Shown here: positions 1-11,430 of the stretch, one piece after another
Numbering within the stretch: the first letter of the stretch is position 1
Layout of the letters: each line of letters begins with the position of its first letter
Assembly: GCF_963082655.1 (NCBI RefSeq)
Contig: NC_081556.1
Span: 65,897,727 to 65,961,726 of the forward strand
Source of the DNA: Stomoxys calcitrans
Taxonomy: Eukaryota; Arthropoda; Insecta; Diptera; Muscidae
Direction: 5' to 3'
Length of the DNA: 64,000 nucleotides
Notes under the pieces: model-generated
The model's input: only the letters and a program-made list of their open reading frames with translations
What the model was told of the DNA's origin: nothing
The model's database searches: none
Program-made: the position numbers and the translations under genes

Positions 1-449
1 AATACCCCACAAACAGCAATTTTTTGATGACCATCGCAATATCGGGCTCGAATAAAAATATTTGGGAGTAGAATACGAATTTGATATCCAAATGTAGGAC
101 GATGTATTTAGGGCATAACCACTTTCCCAAAACACCCCCAAAGGGAAAAAATTTTTCGACCATGCCAATATGTTGCTCAAATGAAAGGTATTTGAAATTA
201 GAAAACGAATTTGATAACACATTTTGGGGCCATCCTGTAAACTCCTTTTAAGCCAATGGCTATATGGGGTTGAAATAAATGGTATTTGAGAGAAGAGCAC
301 GATGCTGATATTTTTCATGGCCAAGTATCTGGGGGACCACCTCTCCCCCGAAAACTCCACTAAATCAGACATCACTAGAATATCGGGCTGAAATGAAGTA
401 TTTTAAGAATGGAGTACACCTTACATCCAAACTTAAGTTCGTGGACTTT
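1..449 (+). mobile_element. Helitron-family fragment, plus orientation (B1a)
   Basis: Runs of short diverged units carry the recurrent phrases CCCATATTGCCATGGTC and AAATACCTTTCATTTGAG (here in reverse complement), the same as in the Helitron copies at 4416-6498 and 37882-39378. The orientation matches the plus-strand copy at 37882-39378: positions 1-130 correspond to about 38806-38940. The left end is cut by the window edge. The right end stops near 449, short of the GC-rich CTAG terminus, and meets an oppositely oriented copy after a pyrimidine-rich spacer (450-490). Confidence 0.7.
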
Positions 450-482
450 TTCTTCTTTTCTTTTCTTTTTTTTTCTGTTTTT

Positions 483-3230
483 TCTTTTTCTTTATATAAA
501 ACAAAGGTTTCCTTGAAATATTTATTTTCTACTATTAAAGAGCTTTCAGTGAAATACCATGCTACGAAAATAGTATATCGCTTGACCAACAGTTTAACAA
601 TATAAGTGCCATTATCTGAATCCCATATGATCTTTGTTCGTCTACGAATTTAAGTTTGGATATAAGATGTACTCCATTCTTAAAATACTTTATTTCAGCC
701 CGATATTCTCATGATATCTGATTTAGGGGTGTTTTCGGGGGTGAGGTCATCCCCAGACACTTAACCCTGAAAAAATATCAGGATCGAGTTCTTCTTTCAA
801 ATACCATTTATTTAGACCCCATATTGCCATTAGTTTAGGGGAGTTTACACGATGAGGCGTCCTCCAAACACATGGCCCCATAATAGGTCATCAAATTCGT
901 TTTTTAGTCTCAAATATCTTTCATTTGAGCCCAATATTTCCATAGTCAGCAAACGTGACCGACTTGGGGGGTGTTTTGGGGGATGGGCGGCCACTGAGTG
1001 AGATGGCCTTGAAAATATATATTGGATTCGTGTTCCACTCTAAAAACCCTCTTATTTGAGCCCCATATTGCAATAGTCACCAAATACTTCCTATTTGGGT
1101 GGTGTTGTGGGGGTGACGTGGCCCCATAGACACTTTTCACGAATATTGATATCAGATTCGTGCATTACTCCCAAAGACCTTTCATTTGAGCCCCATATTG
1201 CTATAGTCATAAATTTGTTCCCTTTGGGGGATGTTTTTGTTGAGAGGCGGCCCCCAAACATTTGGTCCCATGTTTGGATATCAGATTTGAATTTTATACT
1301 TAAATACCTTTTATTTAAGCCCCATATTCCTATGGTCAGTAAATAAGTCCTGTTTGGGGGGTGTTTTGGGAAAGGGGTGGACCCCCAGAAACGTGGATAT
1401 TAGATTCGTTTTCTACTCGCAAATACCTTTCATTTGAGTTCCATATTGCCATGGTCGGTAAATATGTCCGATTTATATGTCCGATTATGTCGAACACTTT
1501 GTCCGACAATTGGATATCATATACGTTTTCTTATCCTAAATACCTTTCATTTGAGTCCCATATTGTCGTGATTGGTGTAAATATATGTTTGGTAGGTTTT
1601 AGGGTGGGGCGGCCCCCCTAGGTACCCTATCCAAAATTTGAATACCAAATTTTTATTTTTAGGGTACTATATGAGAGCACACAAAATTTCGCTTAAATCT
1701 CACCACCCATCTCCAAGATCTGCCATTTCTGAAAATTACGGTAAGGGGGAGGGTCCGCCTCCCCTTCAGAAATCAAAAAATGTAGTACCCTATTTCACCA
1801 CGGGATCATTATGCACCATCTGTAAAAATTTCAAGAAAATCGGTTTAGCCGTTTCTGAGGAACACACAAACAAACACAAATTGATTTTTATACCCTCCAC
1901 CATAAGATGGGGGTATACTAATTTCGTCATTCTGATTGTAACTACTCGAAATATTCGTCTGAGACCCCATAAAGTATATATATTCTTGATCGTCGTGAAA
2001 TTTTATGTCGATCTAGCCATGTCCGTCCGTCTGTCCGTCCGTCCGTCCGTCTGTCTGTCGAAATCACGCTAACTTCCGAAGCAGTAAAGCTAGCCGCTTG
2101 AAATTTTGCACAAATACTTCTTATTAGTATAGGTCGGTTGGTATTGTAAATGGGCCATATCGGTCCATGTTTTGATATAGCTGCCATATAAACCGATCTT
2201 GGGTCTTGACTTCTTGAGCCTCTAGAGTGCGCAATTCTTATCCGATTGGAATGAAATTTTGCACGACGTGTTTTGTTGTGATATCCAACAACTGTGCGAA
2301 GTATGGTTCAAATCGGTCCGTAACCTTATATAGCTGTCATATAAACCGATCTTGGGTCTTGACTTCTTGAGCCTCTAGAGCGCGCAATTCTTATCCAATT
2401 TGAATGAATTTTGGCACGTAGTATTTTGTTATGATATCCAATAACAGTGCCAAGTATGGTTCAAATCGGTTCATAACCTGATATAGCTGCAATATAAACC
2501 GATCTGGGATCTTGACATCTTGAGCCTCTAGAGGTCGCAGTTATTATCCGATTTGCCAGAAATTTTGTACGACGGATTCTCTCATGACCATTAACATACG
2601 AGTTTATTATGGTCTGAATCGGTATATAGCCCGATACAGCTCCCATATAAATCGATCTCTCTATTTTACTTCTTGAGCCCACAAAGGGCGCAATTCTTAT
2701 TCGAATTGACTGACATTTTACACAGGTCTCCAACATATAATTTAATTGTGGTCCAAACCGGACCATATCTTGATATCGCTCTAATAGCAGAGCAAATCTT
2801 TTCTTATATCCTTTTTTTTGCCTAAGAAGAGATGTCGGGAAAAGAACTCGACAAATGCGATCCATGGTGGAGGGTATATAAGATTCGGCCCGGCCGAACT
2901 TAGCACGCTTTTTATGGTTTGAATCGGTCTATAGACCGACAAGCTCCCATATAAATCGATCTCTCTATTTTACTTCTTGAGCCCCCAAAGGGCGCAATGC
3001 TTTTCGAATTGGCTAACATTTTACACAGGTCTCCAACATATAATTTAATTGTGGTCTAAACCGGATCATATCTTGATATCGCTCTAATAGCAGAGCAAAT
3101 CTTTTCTTATATCCTTTTTTGCCTAAGAAGTGATGTCGGGAAAATAACTCGACAAATGCGATCCATGGTGGAGGGTATATAAGATTCGGCCCGGCCGAAC
3201 TTAGCACGCTTTTACTTGTTATATATAAGA
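483..3230 (-). mobile_element. Helitron (family B1b), minus strand, interrupted
   Basis: Non-autonomous Helitron made of roughly 130-bp diverged units; I see no Rep/helicase coding. Its 5' end (right side on the plus strand) is canonical: the plus strand reads TTGATTTTTAT, then a family-A element (1889-3219), then TATATATAAGA ending at 3230, so the minus strand begins TC. Its 3' CTAG end is missing; the copy starts near 483 in sequence matching the subterminal region of other copies. The conserved AATCGGTTTAGCCGTTTCTG tract lies at about 1839-1858. The next Helitron begins at 3231 with no spacer. Confidence 0.8.
1889..3219 (+). mobile_element. Helentron-like non-autonomous element (family A, copy 1)
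   Basis: Starts TATACCCTCCACCAT and ends with GC-rich palindrome TTCGGCCCGGCCGAA followed by a tail ending CTTTTACTTGT. The first 15 bp recur inverted (ATGGTGGAGGGTATA) about 45 bp before the 3' end, as a subterminal inverted repeat. Between them are a TCCG/TCTG-rich microsatellite (2027-2060) and tandem units of about 153 bp built on CCATATAAACCGATCTTGGG. The 3' end is duplicated: 2911-3219 repeats about 2595-2907 including the stem-loop. It sits inside a Helitron, between T and T, with no target duplication. These traits match HINE/DINE-1 elements mobilised by Helentrons. I see no coding sequence; long frames here are artefacts of a period divisible by three. Confidence 0.75.
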
Positions 3231-3990
3231 CTAGCTGTCCCGGTGCGCTTCGCTACACCATTTGTCTTTAAGCATTTTTAAGTTGGTGATCAAGACATTC
3301 AGGGCTACGGGTCCCGTTCAGATTCACACTAATAATTTTTTTTTGAATTGGTTATCTAAGTTCAAATTCATATCTCAAAGCTACCACATTATTAAAGATC
3401 CGCAGGTCCTTCCTGTGTCCATCCCAATCTGAGGGCAAAAAGTGTACTCTACTACCAAAGACTTTTTATCCTATTGTCATATTCTATCTTGATCCAAGGA
3501 ATCCTAGGACACCAAGGAATAAATTTTAATGTCAGATTCTTACTCTACTTTTAAATAGCTTTTAATTCATTTGCTAAATATGCCCTGCTGGGGGGTTTCG
3601 AGGGATGGAGAGCCACCTTAAATACCAAGGAATACATTTTTATGTCATATTTGTACACTATTTTTAAATACCTTTCATTTAATACCCATATTGCCCAAAG
3701 CAGTGAAAGTGTCCTGTTGGGAGGCTTTGTGGGATGAAATTTGTGTACCAAGTTCGTACTCTACTCTTAAATATCTTTCATTTAATACCCATATTGTCTT
3801 AATAGGTAAATATGTTCCTTCGGGTGGGTTTTGGGATGGGCGTCCCTCTAGGTTATTTGACCCCAAAGTTTTATACCAATTTGGTGTTTTTGGGGTACCA
3901 TAAGGTGGCATACAAAATTTCGCCTAAATCGGTGCACCCATCACCGAGATCTGGCGTTTTTGAAAATTGGAGCAAGGAGGAGGGATAATA
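3231..3990 (-). mobile_element. Helitron (B2), 5'-truncated, different subfamily
   Basis: Begins on the plus strand with CTAGCTGTCCCGGTGCGC, the GC-rich 3' terminus of a Helitron on the minus strand. It abuts the terminal GA of the Helitron ending at 3230. The interior has the same style of diverged units (AAATACCTTTCATTTAATAC at about 3665-3684) but differs enough from the other copies to be a separate subfamily. It is cut at about 3990, where a family-A fragment takes over, so its TC end is absent. Confidence 0.75.
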
Positions 3991-4241
3991 GAGGGTTTAG
4001 ATATAGCTCCTATATAAACCGATCTCCTGATTTGACTTCTTGAGCTCTGGAAGCCGCAAGTTTTGTCCGATTTAGCTGAAAATCATCCTTGTTCAGTTCC
4101 CAAACCCTTAAATTTTGCTGGTTTGACAGAAGTTTGATATTTAAAATGAAATTATGCCCTACAACTTATTTTTTTATTGTACAAATTTTTAGCATGGCTG
4201 TGGGTTCACACGATTCGGCCCGGCCGCACACTTTTACTTGT
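3991..4241 (+). mobile_element. Family-A (Helentron-like) 3' fragment, diverged
   Basis: Contains one unit core (ATATAGCTCCTATATAAACC near 4001-4020) and a degraded 3' end with CGATTCGGCCCGGCCG and ACTTTTACTTGT. The subterminal inverted repeat is not recognisable. It looks older than the full copies. Confidence 0.65.
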
Positions 4242-4415
4242 TATATAATAGATAGATAGATATATATATTATTGGCTATATAATTTTTAATGAAATACAA
4301 GCATTTCTCTACTTTAAACTGAAATAAATAAATTCAGCTATTTGTAGCGCAAGATACCCATATATATTGCCCAAGATATAATTATATCTAAGGCTAGATA
4401 TAATTATATATAGCA

Positions 4416-6498
4416 CTTGCTGACCCGGGCCCGCTCCGCTGCGCCTTCTTTTACTTTATATGGAACAAAAGTTTCCTTGGAATACTTATTTTCGACAATT
4501 CTTCAAAGATCTTTTAGTGAAATATCATGCTAACTTGACTAACAGTTTAACAATATAAGTGCCTTTGTCTGAATTCCATATGATCTTTATTGGTCTACCT
4601 ATTTAAGTTTGGATGTAAGGTGTAGTCCATTCTCAAAATACTTCATTTCAGACTTATATTCTCATGATGTCTGATTTATTGGTGTTTTCGGGGGAGAGGA
4701 GGTCCCCCATATACTTGGCCCTGAAAAAATATCAGCATCGTGCACTTCTTTAAAATACCATTTATTTAAACCCCATATTGTCATTGGCTTAAGAGGAGTT
4801 TACAGAATGAGGCGTCCCCCAAACACATGGCCCCAAAGTAGGTTATCAAATTCGTTTTCTAATCTCAAATACCTTTCATTTGAGCCACATATTGGCATGG
4901 TCGAAAAATTTTACGGTGATACCCTAAATACATGGTCCTACATTTGGATATCAAATTCGTATTCTACTCCCAAATACCTTTATTTGAGCCCCATATTGCG
5001 ATGGTCACTAAAAAATTGCTGTTTGTGGGGTATTTTGGGAAAGGAGTAGACCCCCAGAAAATTGGTCCCGAAAGTAAGTGTCAATTCTTGCTCTACCCCC
5101 CAATACCTTTCATTAAAGCTCTACGTTGACATAGTCGGTAAATATGCCCGATTTGGGGGTGTTTTGGGGTTTGGGGTGGTCCCCAAACACTATGCCCGGA
5201 AAATGTATCAACAATGTGCTCTATCTCATATATTTATATATCATTTATTTAAAACCCATATTGTCATTGCCCTCAAAATTGGGTGCCAAATTCGTTTTCT
5301 AATCACATTTAAACTCCTTATTGCAAAAGTCAGCAAATATGTCCGGCTTGGATTATTGGCCCTAAAAACTATGAATATTTAGTTCCACTCTCTTTAAGAC
5401 CCAAATTGTCTTGTTGAGCAAATACGTCCTATTTGGGGGTTGTTATGGTGATGGGACGTCCGCTAGACAGTTGGCCCCAAATGTTGATATCAGATACGTG
5501 GTCTATATTTCCATAGTCGGCAAACATGACCGGCTTGGGGGGTGTTTTGGGGGATGGGCGGCCACTCAGTAAGTTGGCCTGTCGAATTCGTGTTCCACTT
5601 TAAAAACCCTGTTATTTGAGCCTCATATTGCAATAGTCAGAAAATACTTACTATTTGGGTGGTGTTGTGGGGTTGGCGTGGCCCCATAGACACTTTTCCC
5701 GAATATTGATATCAAATTCGTGCTTCACTCCCAAAGACCTTTCATTTGACCCCCATATTGCTATGGTCGTAAATTTGTCCCCTTTGGGGGATGTTTTTAG
5801 TGAAAGGCGGCCCCCAAACTCTTGGTCCCATATTTGGATATCAGATTCGTATTCTACTCGCAAATACCTTTTATTTAAGCTCCATATTCCCGTGGTTAAT
5901 AAATAAGTCCAGTTTTGGGGGTGTTTTGGGGAAGGGGTGGACCCCCAGAAACGTGGTCCCACATTTGGATATCAGATTCGTATTCTACTCGCAAATACCT
6001 TTCATTTGAGTCCCATATTACCATGGTCGGTAAATATGTCCGATTTGGGGCTTGGGGTGGTCCCCCTAGCACTTGGTCCGACAATTGGATATCAGATACG
6101 TTTTCTTATCCTAAATAACTTTCATTTGAGTCCCATATTGTCGTGATTGGTCTAAATATATGTTTGGTAGGTTTTAGGGTGGGGCAGCCCCTCTAGGTAC
6201 CCCATCCGAAATTTGGACACCAAATTTTTATTTTTAGGGTACTATATGAGAGCACACAAAATTTCGCTTATCTCTCCGAGATTTGGCGTTCCTGAAAATT
6301 AGGGTAAGGGGGTGGGTCCGTCCCCCTTCAGATATCAAAAAATGTAGTACCATATTTTCACCACGGGGTCATTATGCACCATCTGTGAAAATTTCAAGAA
6401 AATCGGTTTAGCCGTTTCTGAGTCTATAAGGAACACACAAACATACAAACAAACAAACAAACCTGCAAACAAACACAAATTGATTTTTATATATAAGA
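4416..6498 (-). mobile_element. Helitron (B3), both ends present
   Basis: On the plus strand it opens with CTTGCTGACCCGGGCCCG (CTAG mutated to CTTG, then a GC-rich stem) and closes with TTGATTTTTATATATAAGA at 6498. The flanks are A (4415) and T (6499), as expected for Helitron insertion between A and T. The interior is an array of about 130-bp units with ACCTTTCATTTGAG and GGGGTGTTTTGGGG motifs. The 5' region carries the AATCGGTTTAGCCGTTTCTG tract (about 6402) and a run of ACAAACAAACAAAC. No helicase or Rep frame is visible, so it is non-autonomous. Confidence 0.85.
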
Positions 6499-6924
6499 TT
6501 TCTCTTTGTATATAATTTTATAAAACCGGTATAATTATATCTGGTCCATATCCTACCTGATATAGTTATATATAGCATCAGATACAATTATTTATATTGG
6601 GATATGGCAGATCTAATTGGATCTAATTAGATCCAACATTACCTTATCCCAGATATATTTGGATCTGACCACTTACATTTTTTTCACTTGGGTATATAAG
6701 AATGCAAAATATATGGGCGTAGTATCCTCATTTTTGTGGGCCTTATGACCGCTATATGATTTGTCTTAAGGAACAATTTTATTTTGGGGTTTATGACCGT
6801 TGAGCGCAGCATCAGCAGAAGCCGGCATTTGACCTGTAATGACGGTTACAGTGTATTAGACTTCTATTCTAGCAAATAAATTAAAGCGGTAGCTTTCCTC
6901 AACAGTGTCCATAGCCGATACTTG
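6499..6924. other. AT-rich stretch, no gene seen
   Basis: Contains short TATAATTATATC-type near-palindromes (about 6525-6600) resembling those at 4360-4410 on the other side of the neighbouring Helitron, so the Helitron may have split one AT-rich tract. No coding or known repeat is recognised in 6720-6924. Confidence 0.4.
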
Positions 6925-9258
6925 ACCAAAGAGAGGGTGCGGATATTAATCTGCCCCATGCCACTATAGACATACGCTTAAGCTAGCAATCGGCTTTTTA
7001 TGTGCTCTAAATAATAAAAACTAACTTCAGAAAAGAAAATCGTAGTTAGGAATTCCGTGCTACTTACAAAATCTTTAATTTTTTTTCATACCACCCCCCA
7101 AGCTTCTTAATGTTTAGTATTGCGTCTGCACCTTAGTCCCGGTATTTGTTAGCCGCGGAAGTTAGGCAATGACATAGGAAATCCTCCAACGTTTCATAAT
7201 CCTCTCCATATGCACCACACATACTATCAGTTTCTGCAGCGATTTGCATAAGTGAGCTCGTAGTCCCGTTTTAATACCAAAAGCTATACTGACCTCCTAC
7301 TTACCTTCTTTAGTAGTAGCCACGTCTTCTCACGATCCGGATCTCCCCATAGGATTTTCGACGTCCTACTGACCGTTTCCTGTTCCACAGTGTTGCATGC
7401 GTGTTTGTTGACCTTTGGTGTTAACCAAGTTTATTGGCGGCGGCCCTTTGGTCTTCACTTCCAAATCGTCTGCTCCTTTATTCCCCTTACTCCGCAATGG
7501 CCCGGCACCCAAACGAAGCGGAATGTGCCATCCTCAGAGAAGCCGTTAATGTCCTTCTTACACAGTTTGTGATCTTATACCGCAATGGTATGACCTGCTC
7601 CTTTCCTCTATCCATTCTCCCATCGCCTGCAACGGCTGCCTCACACTTAATCTGTATGTCAAGGATATCTAGAATAGTCTCCAGTGACCTAGTGGACGTG
7701 GTCCTCATCGCTCCGCATCTGTCAAGACAATATATTCTCTGAGCCAGTTGTATTAACCTTACTTTTTCTCGATCGCAGTCCACCAAACTGCTGAGATGTA
7801 TGTGAGATCTACATAAGGCACAACATTTGTGAGCCTGTTCAGTTGCTCCTGAATGTGAAAATTCCAAAGTTTCCTGCCCATGTATTTGACCTTGTCAGAT
7901 AATGAAATCGTTCTATTCAGGAAATTTGGTGAGTTAAATCCCGGCTTTCGCGTCTAACGGATACCGGTACTTTGGTGGAGGCACAATACCAGGCATGAAC
8001 CAACTTAGGGAAGTGGTATTGAAAACAATTAAGGATTTTGTAAGTAGCAAAGGTTTTCAAAGGTTACTTTATAGTTTTTAGAGCGCACAACAAGCCGATT
8101 ACTGGATTAATATCAGCACCCTCTTTTCAACCTATCCTAACCTAAATCGTGAACAGGCAAATTTCAGTCTTATCTGGGTTAACATTTAGACCCCCGGGGT
8201 CTAACCCAGTCGTATACCATCTGCAAGACTTTTCGGATTTTCTCAAATTTATGATTTAACCAGCTTTCTCACAACTTTACAGGTGTGATAGCAAAAATGA
8301 TGAATCGTATGTTAATCGACAAATTTGACAAACATTTTCGATTACATGTGAATATAAAAAGTGACTTGTCATAAGATATCTACATGCCGTGTAATAGCGC
8401 CTTAACATGTCTAAATGGACTTATTGGATTTTGTTCATCCGTTGTACAAGCAGTCTGTAGTTACTCGCGCATCCCTTTGTAAGAGCCGTTTGCGTAGCAG
8501 ACGGCTTCAAATCCCTCTTCAGTCAGCATCCATAATAGGTTGTTTATGGTGACCACCCATAGGAGTGGCGATAAAATGCCCCCCTATGGCGAGCCTTGTG
8601 CCACTCTCTCCCCTATTCTTTTGTCATGAGACCCACAATTAATGCACCTGTTCCAAAGCATATGGTTTATCCAGTCTACCCGGTACTGGTCTATGGATTG
8701 TGTCGGTCAGCACATTGTTAAAACCCTCTTCGATGTCAATGCATACCGCCTTTGGAAGTGCTTATTAAGCAGTTCGCTGAATATCCTACTCTTTATAATG
8801 GTATCCACATTACGATCCATTGCTTTGAGTAGAAAGGACGAAAGGCTTATAGGTCTGTAGGCCTTTGCTGTCTCATTATATGCCTTGCCGGGCTTGGGTG
8901 TAAATACCACCCTTTCCTCCTACCAGGCTTTCGAAGTATATGCAAGTGCTAGAGAAAAGTGGCCAGGTGGGGCAGCAGATAGTCTGCCGCCTTCTGTAAC
9001 AACGCCTGAAATAATCGATCAGATCTGACCGACATAATGGTTTGAAGCTCGTCAAAGCTTCCTATTCTATAAATAAGCCTTTGATCAACATCGTTTTCCA
9101 AGATTCCGGCATCCCTGTGATTTCCGTCGTATCCTGTGGAAAATGAGCTTTCATCGTCTACTAACGTTTCAGTTTGGATATGGGTTTTTGATATAAACTT
9201 TTATATCTTGGAGGCATCATTAACGCTATCGCTTTGCCGATCTGGTAGTTCTCTTGTT
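6925..9258 (-). pseudogene. LINE C1, copy a: reverse-transcriptase relic
   Basis: Decayed non-LTR retrotransposon with its 3' end at low coordinates; the 3' UTR phrase GGTGCGGATATTAATC starts near 6937. Translation of the minus strand gives reverse-transcriptase pieces. These include PKPGKAYNETAKAYRPISL at about 8840-8910 (RT motif 1 region), and ALETILDI with the upstream C-terminal RT region around 7640-7740. The same protein is better preserved at 61590-62620. Multiple frameshifts and stops rule out function. A 3' tail of the same family is inserted in the opposite direction at 7950-8146. At about 9259 the sequence switches to family C2. Confidence 0.75.
7950..8146 (+). mobile_element. 5'-truncated LINE C1 3' tail nested in copy a
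   Basis: The stretch from AATTAAGGATTTTGTAAGTA through TTACTTTATAGTTTTTAGAG to CAACCTATCCTAACC reproduces, on the plus strand, the 3' end seen at about 62690-62845. The flanking minus-strand LINE C1 sequence resumes at TCGTGAACAGG. The insertion is a very short 3' piece, as expected of target-primed reverse transcription. Confidence 0.65.
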
Positions 9259-11430
9259 ATTCAACCGATGATGCTTCATCAGGGCCTGCCGACTCAAAAT
9301 TGTTCATCGCCCTATGGATTTCAAAATGAGACACAATTCCTCAAAAAAACTCCGACGAATAAATAGCAGTAACAACCTCTACAGGCGCCACGTTGTCCGT
9401 TGGAGAGGTTCCCGTGAAATGTGTATCAACAAGTAGTCTAGTCTAAACATTTGCAGGAAAGAACAGAAAGAACACCCTTTAATCCCTTTTGCTATTTATT
9501 TGAATTAAACAACTTCTTTTCATAAAACAGCTGTCCGATGCAGCAAATTTCTGCTGGGAAAAAACCTTCAGCTGAAATTTGCAAGCTGTTAATTACCAAA
9601 CTCTCAACATTTAGCTTGCTCTCAAGCACTCTCCCGCTCTCTTCTCCTGGTAAATTAGATACGCAAACAACTTCCAATAACAATTGGTGCAAATTTGCAT
9701 GCATTTTTAAGTATACGAACGCAGTTATTCTTTTCTAGATGTGTTCTGAGTCCCTCATCCCAATCGTGCTTTCGGCTTTCGGTCTGTTAAAGAGTATTCT
9801 GCAGCCCTTCCTTTCACCAACCACGGCGGTCGCTGCTTGCTCCTTGACATGGCACTAGGATGTGCTGACACAAGCTAGCCATTAGGGGACTTCGTGATCC
9901 GCTTAATCATTATGTCTATGTCCTTCGCTTCCTTTTCGGATATAGAAAGGATAGCCATGCTGAACGTGTACGAAAATTGTCCCAATCCGCCTTTCTTCTG
10001 TATAGCAGAGGGACCACAGTATTTTCGCCAAACACTTCCCACACGCATATTCTTATATATTGTACTTTCCGATACAAAGGTAACATCTAGTAACTTATGC
10101 CTGTTCCTGGTAATAAGGGTCGATTTTTTCGCCTTTATCGCCAAATTGCAACTTACAATATATTCGATAAGCAGCTTACCCCTTTCGTTGATATCCGAAC
10201 TTATCCATATCTAGTGATGTGCATTAGCATCACTTCCTACAATGAGGCACTTTTTCCTTGCAGAAGCGGCTTCAACTAGTAACATAAGGCTTAAAGGCGG
10301 CATATCTGAATCGCTTGCCATATATAGGGAAGCCAGACAGTAATTAGACTAATAATTTCAATGCTGGCTACTACAGAATCAGTCCGTAGCGACGGAAGAA
10401 GAAAAACATTTAGACTACTCTTTGCAATAATACAGGCTCTATGTCACCCATTCCCCGTACCCTTGATTAGTAAATGTACGAATTCTTAAGCCACGAACCA
10501 TTCCTCCGCACACCCATAGTTCCTGGACAAGAACTACGTCAATCCTCCTGCCATTAGAAGAACCTTTAGTGCTGTCGAAGCGGTGTTACAATGGTGGAGA
10601 TTTATCGGCAGAAACCGGACCATAGTTAGGATTCAGAATTTCCACCACCGTTGTATTAGCCTCATCTTTTGAATCCGCCAGTGGTTCATCCTCACAGGAT
10701 TCGTTCGATCTTGTCATGATGAGTTTACTTAACCAGGTGCAGTTGAGAAATCATTGGAAACCTTTATCCTCAGGATAGGTGTGGAAGATTCTTCCATAGG
10801 TGCTTCACTAGCTGCTGCTGAGGAAGTACCTTTTGAGTTCCGTCCTTCCCTACTGGCTCACACTTGTCCCACCGCATGACCCACCCTCCCTTTCGATCGT
10901 GGCAGCGCGATTTGCAGTCTACTGCAATCCTTCAGACCTTAGAGATGTGGTCGAAAGTTTTCTCAGACAAGTGTTCAGCAACAACTGTAGAATTGTATTC
11001 TGTTTCCCCAACCCCTTCGCTTTCATACACCTTCACTATCAGCTTGTTGAATCCGTAGGATACAACTCCTTCAGACATGTTGAGGTTTGTACGAATACTG
11101 CATGTCTCCGCCCGCCATCAGCCTCATCCAATCTTCCAGTTAGTGGTTGAAAGATTGGAATTACAGTCGATTAGTCTTCCAAGTATGGACTCAATATCTG
11201 AGGAAATCCTTGGCACCCAAGCATGTGCAATTAGTCGAGAAGGAATATTTTCCTTCCTTCTGCGAAACATTTCAATTGAGCGTAGATCCCAGAAAGCAAT
11301 TAGTTTGTATCAACCCCGATACCAGCCTGCATCGTCACAAACTGGAGGAGGTGCAGGCAATTTCTGCATATCCTATCCCATTCCACTTTCTCCTGGGTTT
11401 TGGCTTCAAACGAAAAATAACTGATTGCGG
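9259..11430 (-). pseudogene. LINE C2, copy a: endonuclease/ORF1 relic
   Basis: Matches family C2, seen best at 56267-56875 and 43571-46916. At 9259-9475 is the linker before RT; about 9745-9880 matches the region at 56740-56875 (CAGCCCTTCCTT, GTGCTGACACAAGC). Further right are the AP-endonuclease segment (about 9900-10350) and the ORF1 region (10560-11400). Frames are broken throughout. An unrelated insert occupies about 9480-9740. The 5' leader is missing beyond about 11430. Confidence 0.7.
9480..9740. other. Unclassified insert inside LINE C2
   Basis: About 260 bp replaces the C2 segment corresponding to 56530-56740. It contains an inverted pair CAGCAAATTTCTGCTG / CAGCTGAAATTTGC near 9540-9585. 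The phrase GCTGCAAATTTCTACTGGA recurs at about 14383, and a looser match lies near 36690, so this may be a small dispersed element. No terminal repeats could be set with confidence. Confidence 0.4.

Noticed and set aside
365..605. Lysine-rich and phenylalanine-rich frames on opposite strands.
   Set aside because: Both come from the pyrimidine-rich spacer between two inverted Helitron pieces.
1942..2187. Hypothetical protein with RRTDGRTDGRT, recurring in each family-A copy.
   Set aside because: It is a translation of the TCCG/TCTG microsatellite and adjoining element sequence.
2461..2865. A 134-codon minus-strand open frame, with similar frames at 15778-16053, 29035-29436 and 50076-50360, that looks like a conserved protein family.
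   Set aside because: All lie in family-A elements. The repeat period is a multiple of three and the frame exists in repeats of the same DNA, so conservation is of DNA. No start context, domain or splice evidence.
5651..6146. Several overlapping 60-100-codon frames with repeated PHIAMV and KYLSFEPHI strings.
   Set aside because: They arise from the tandem units of Helitron B3 in different frames; no protein family is recognisable.
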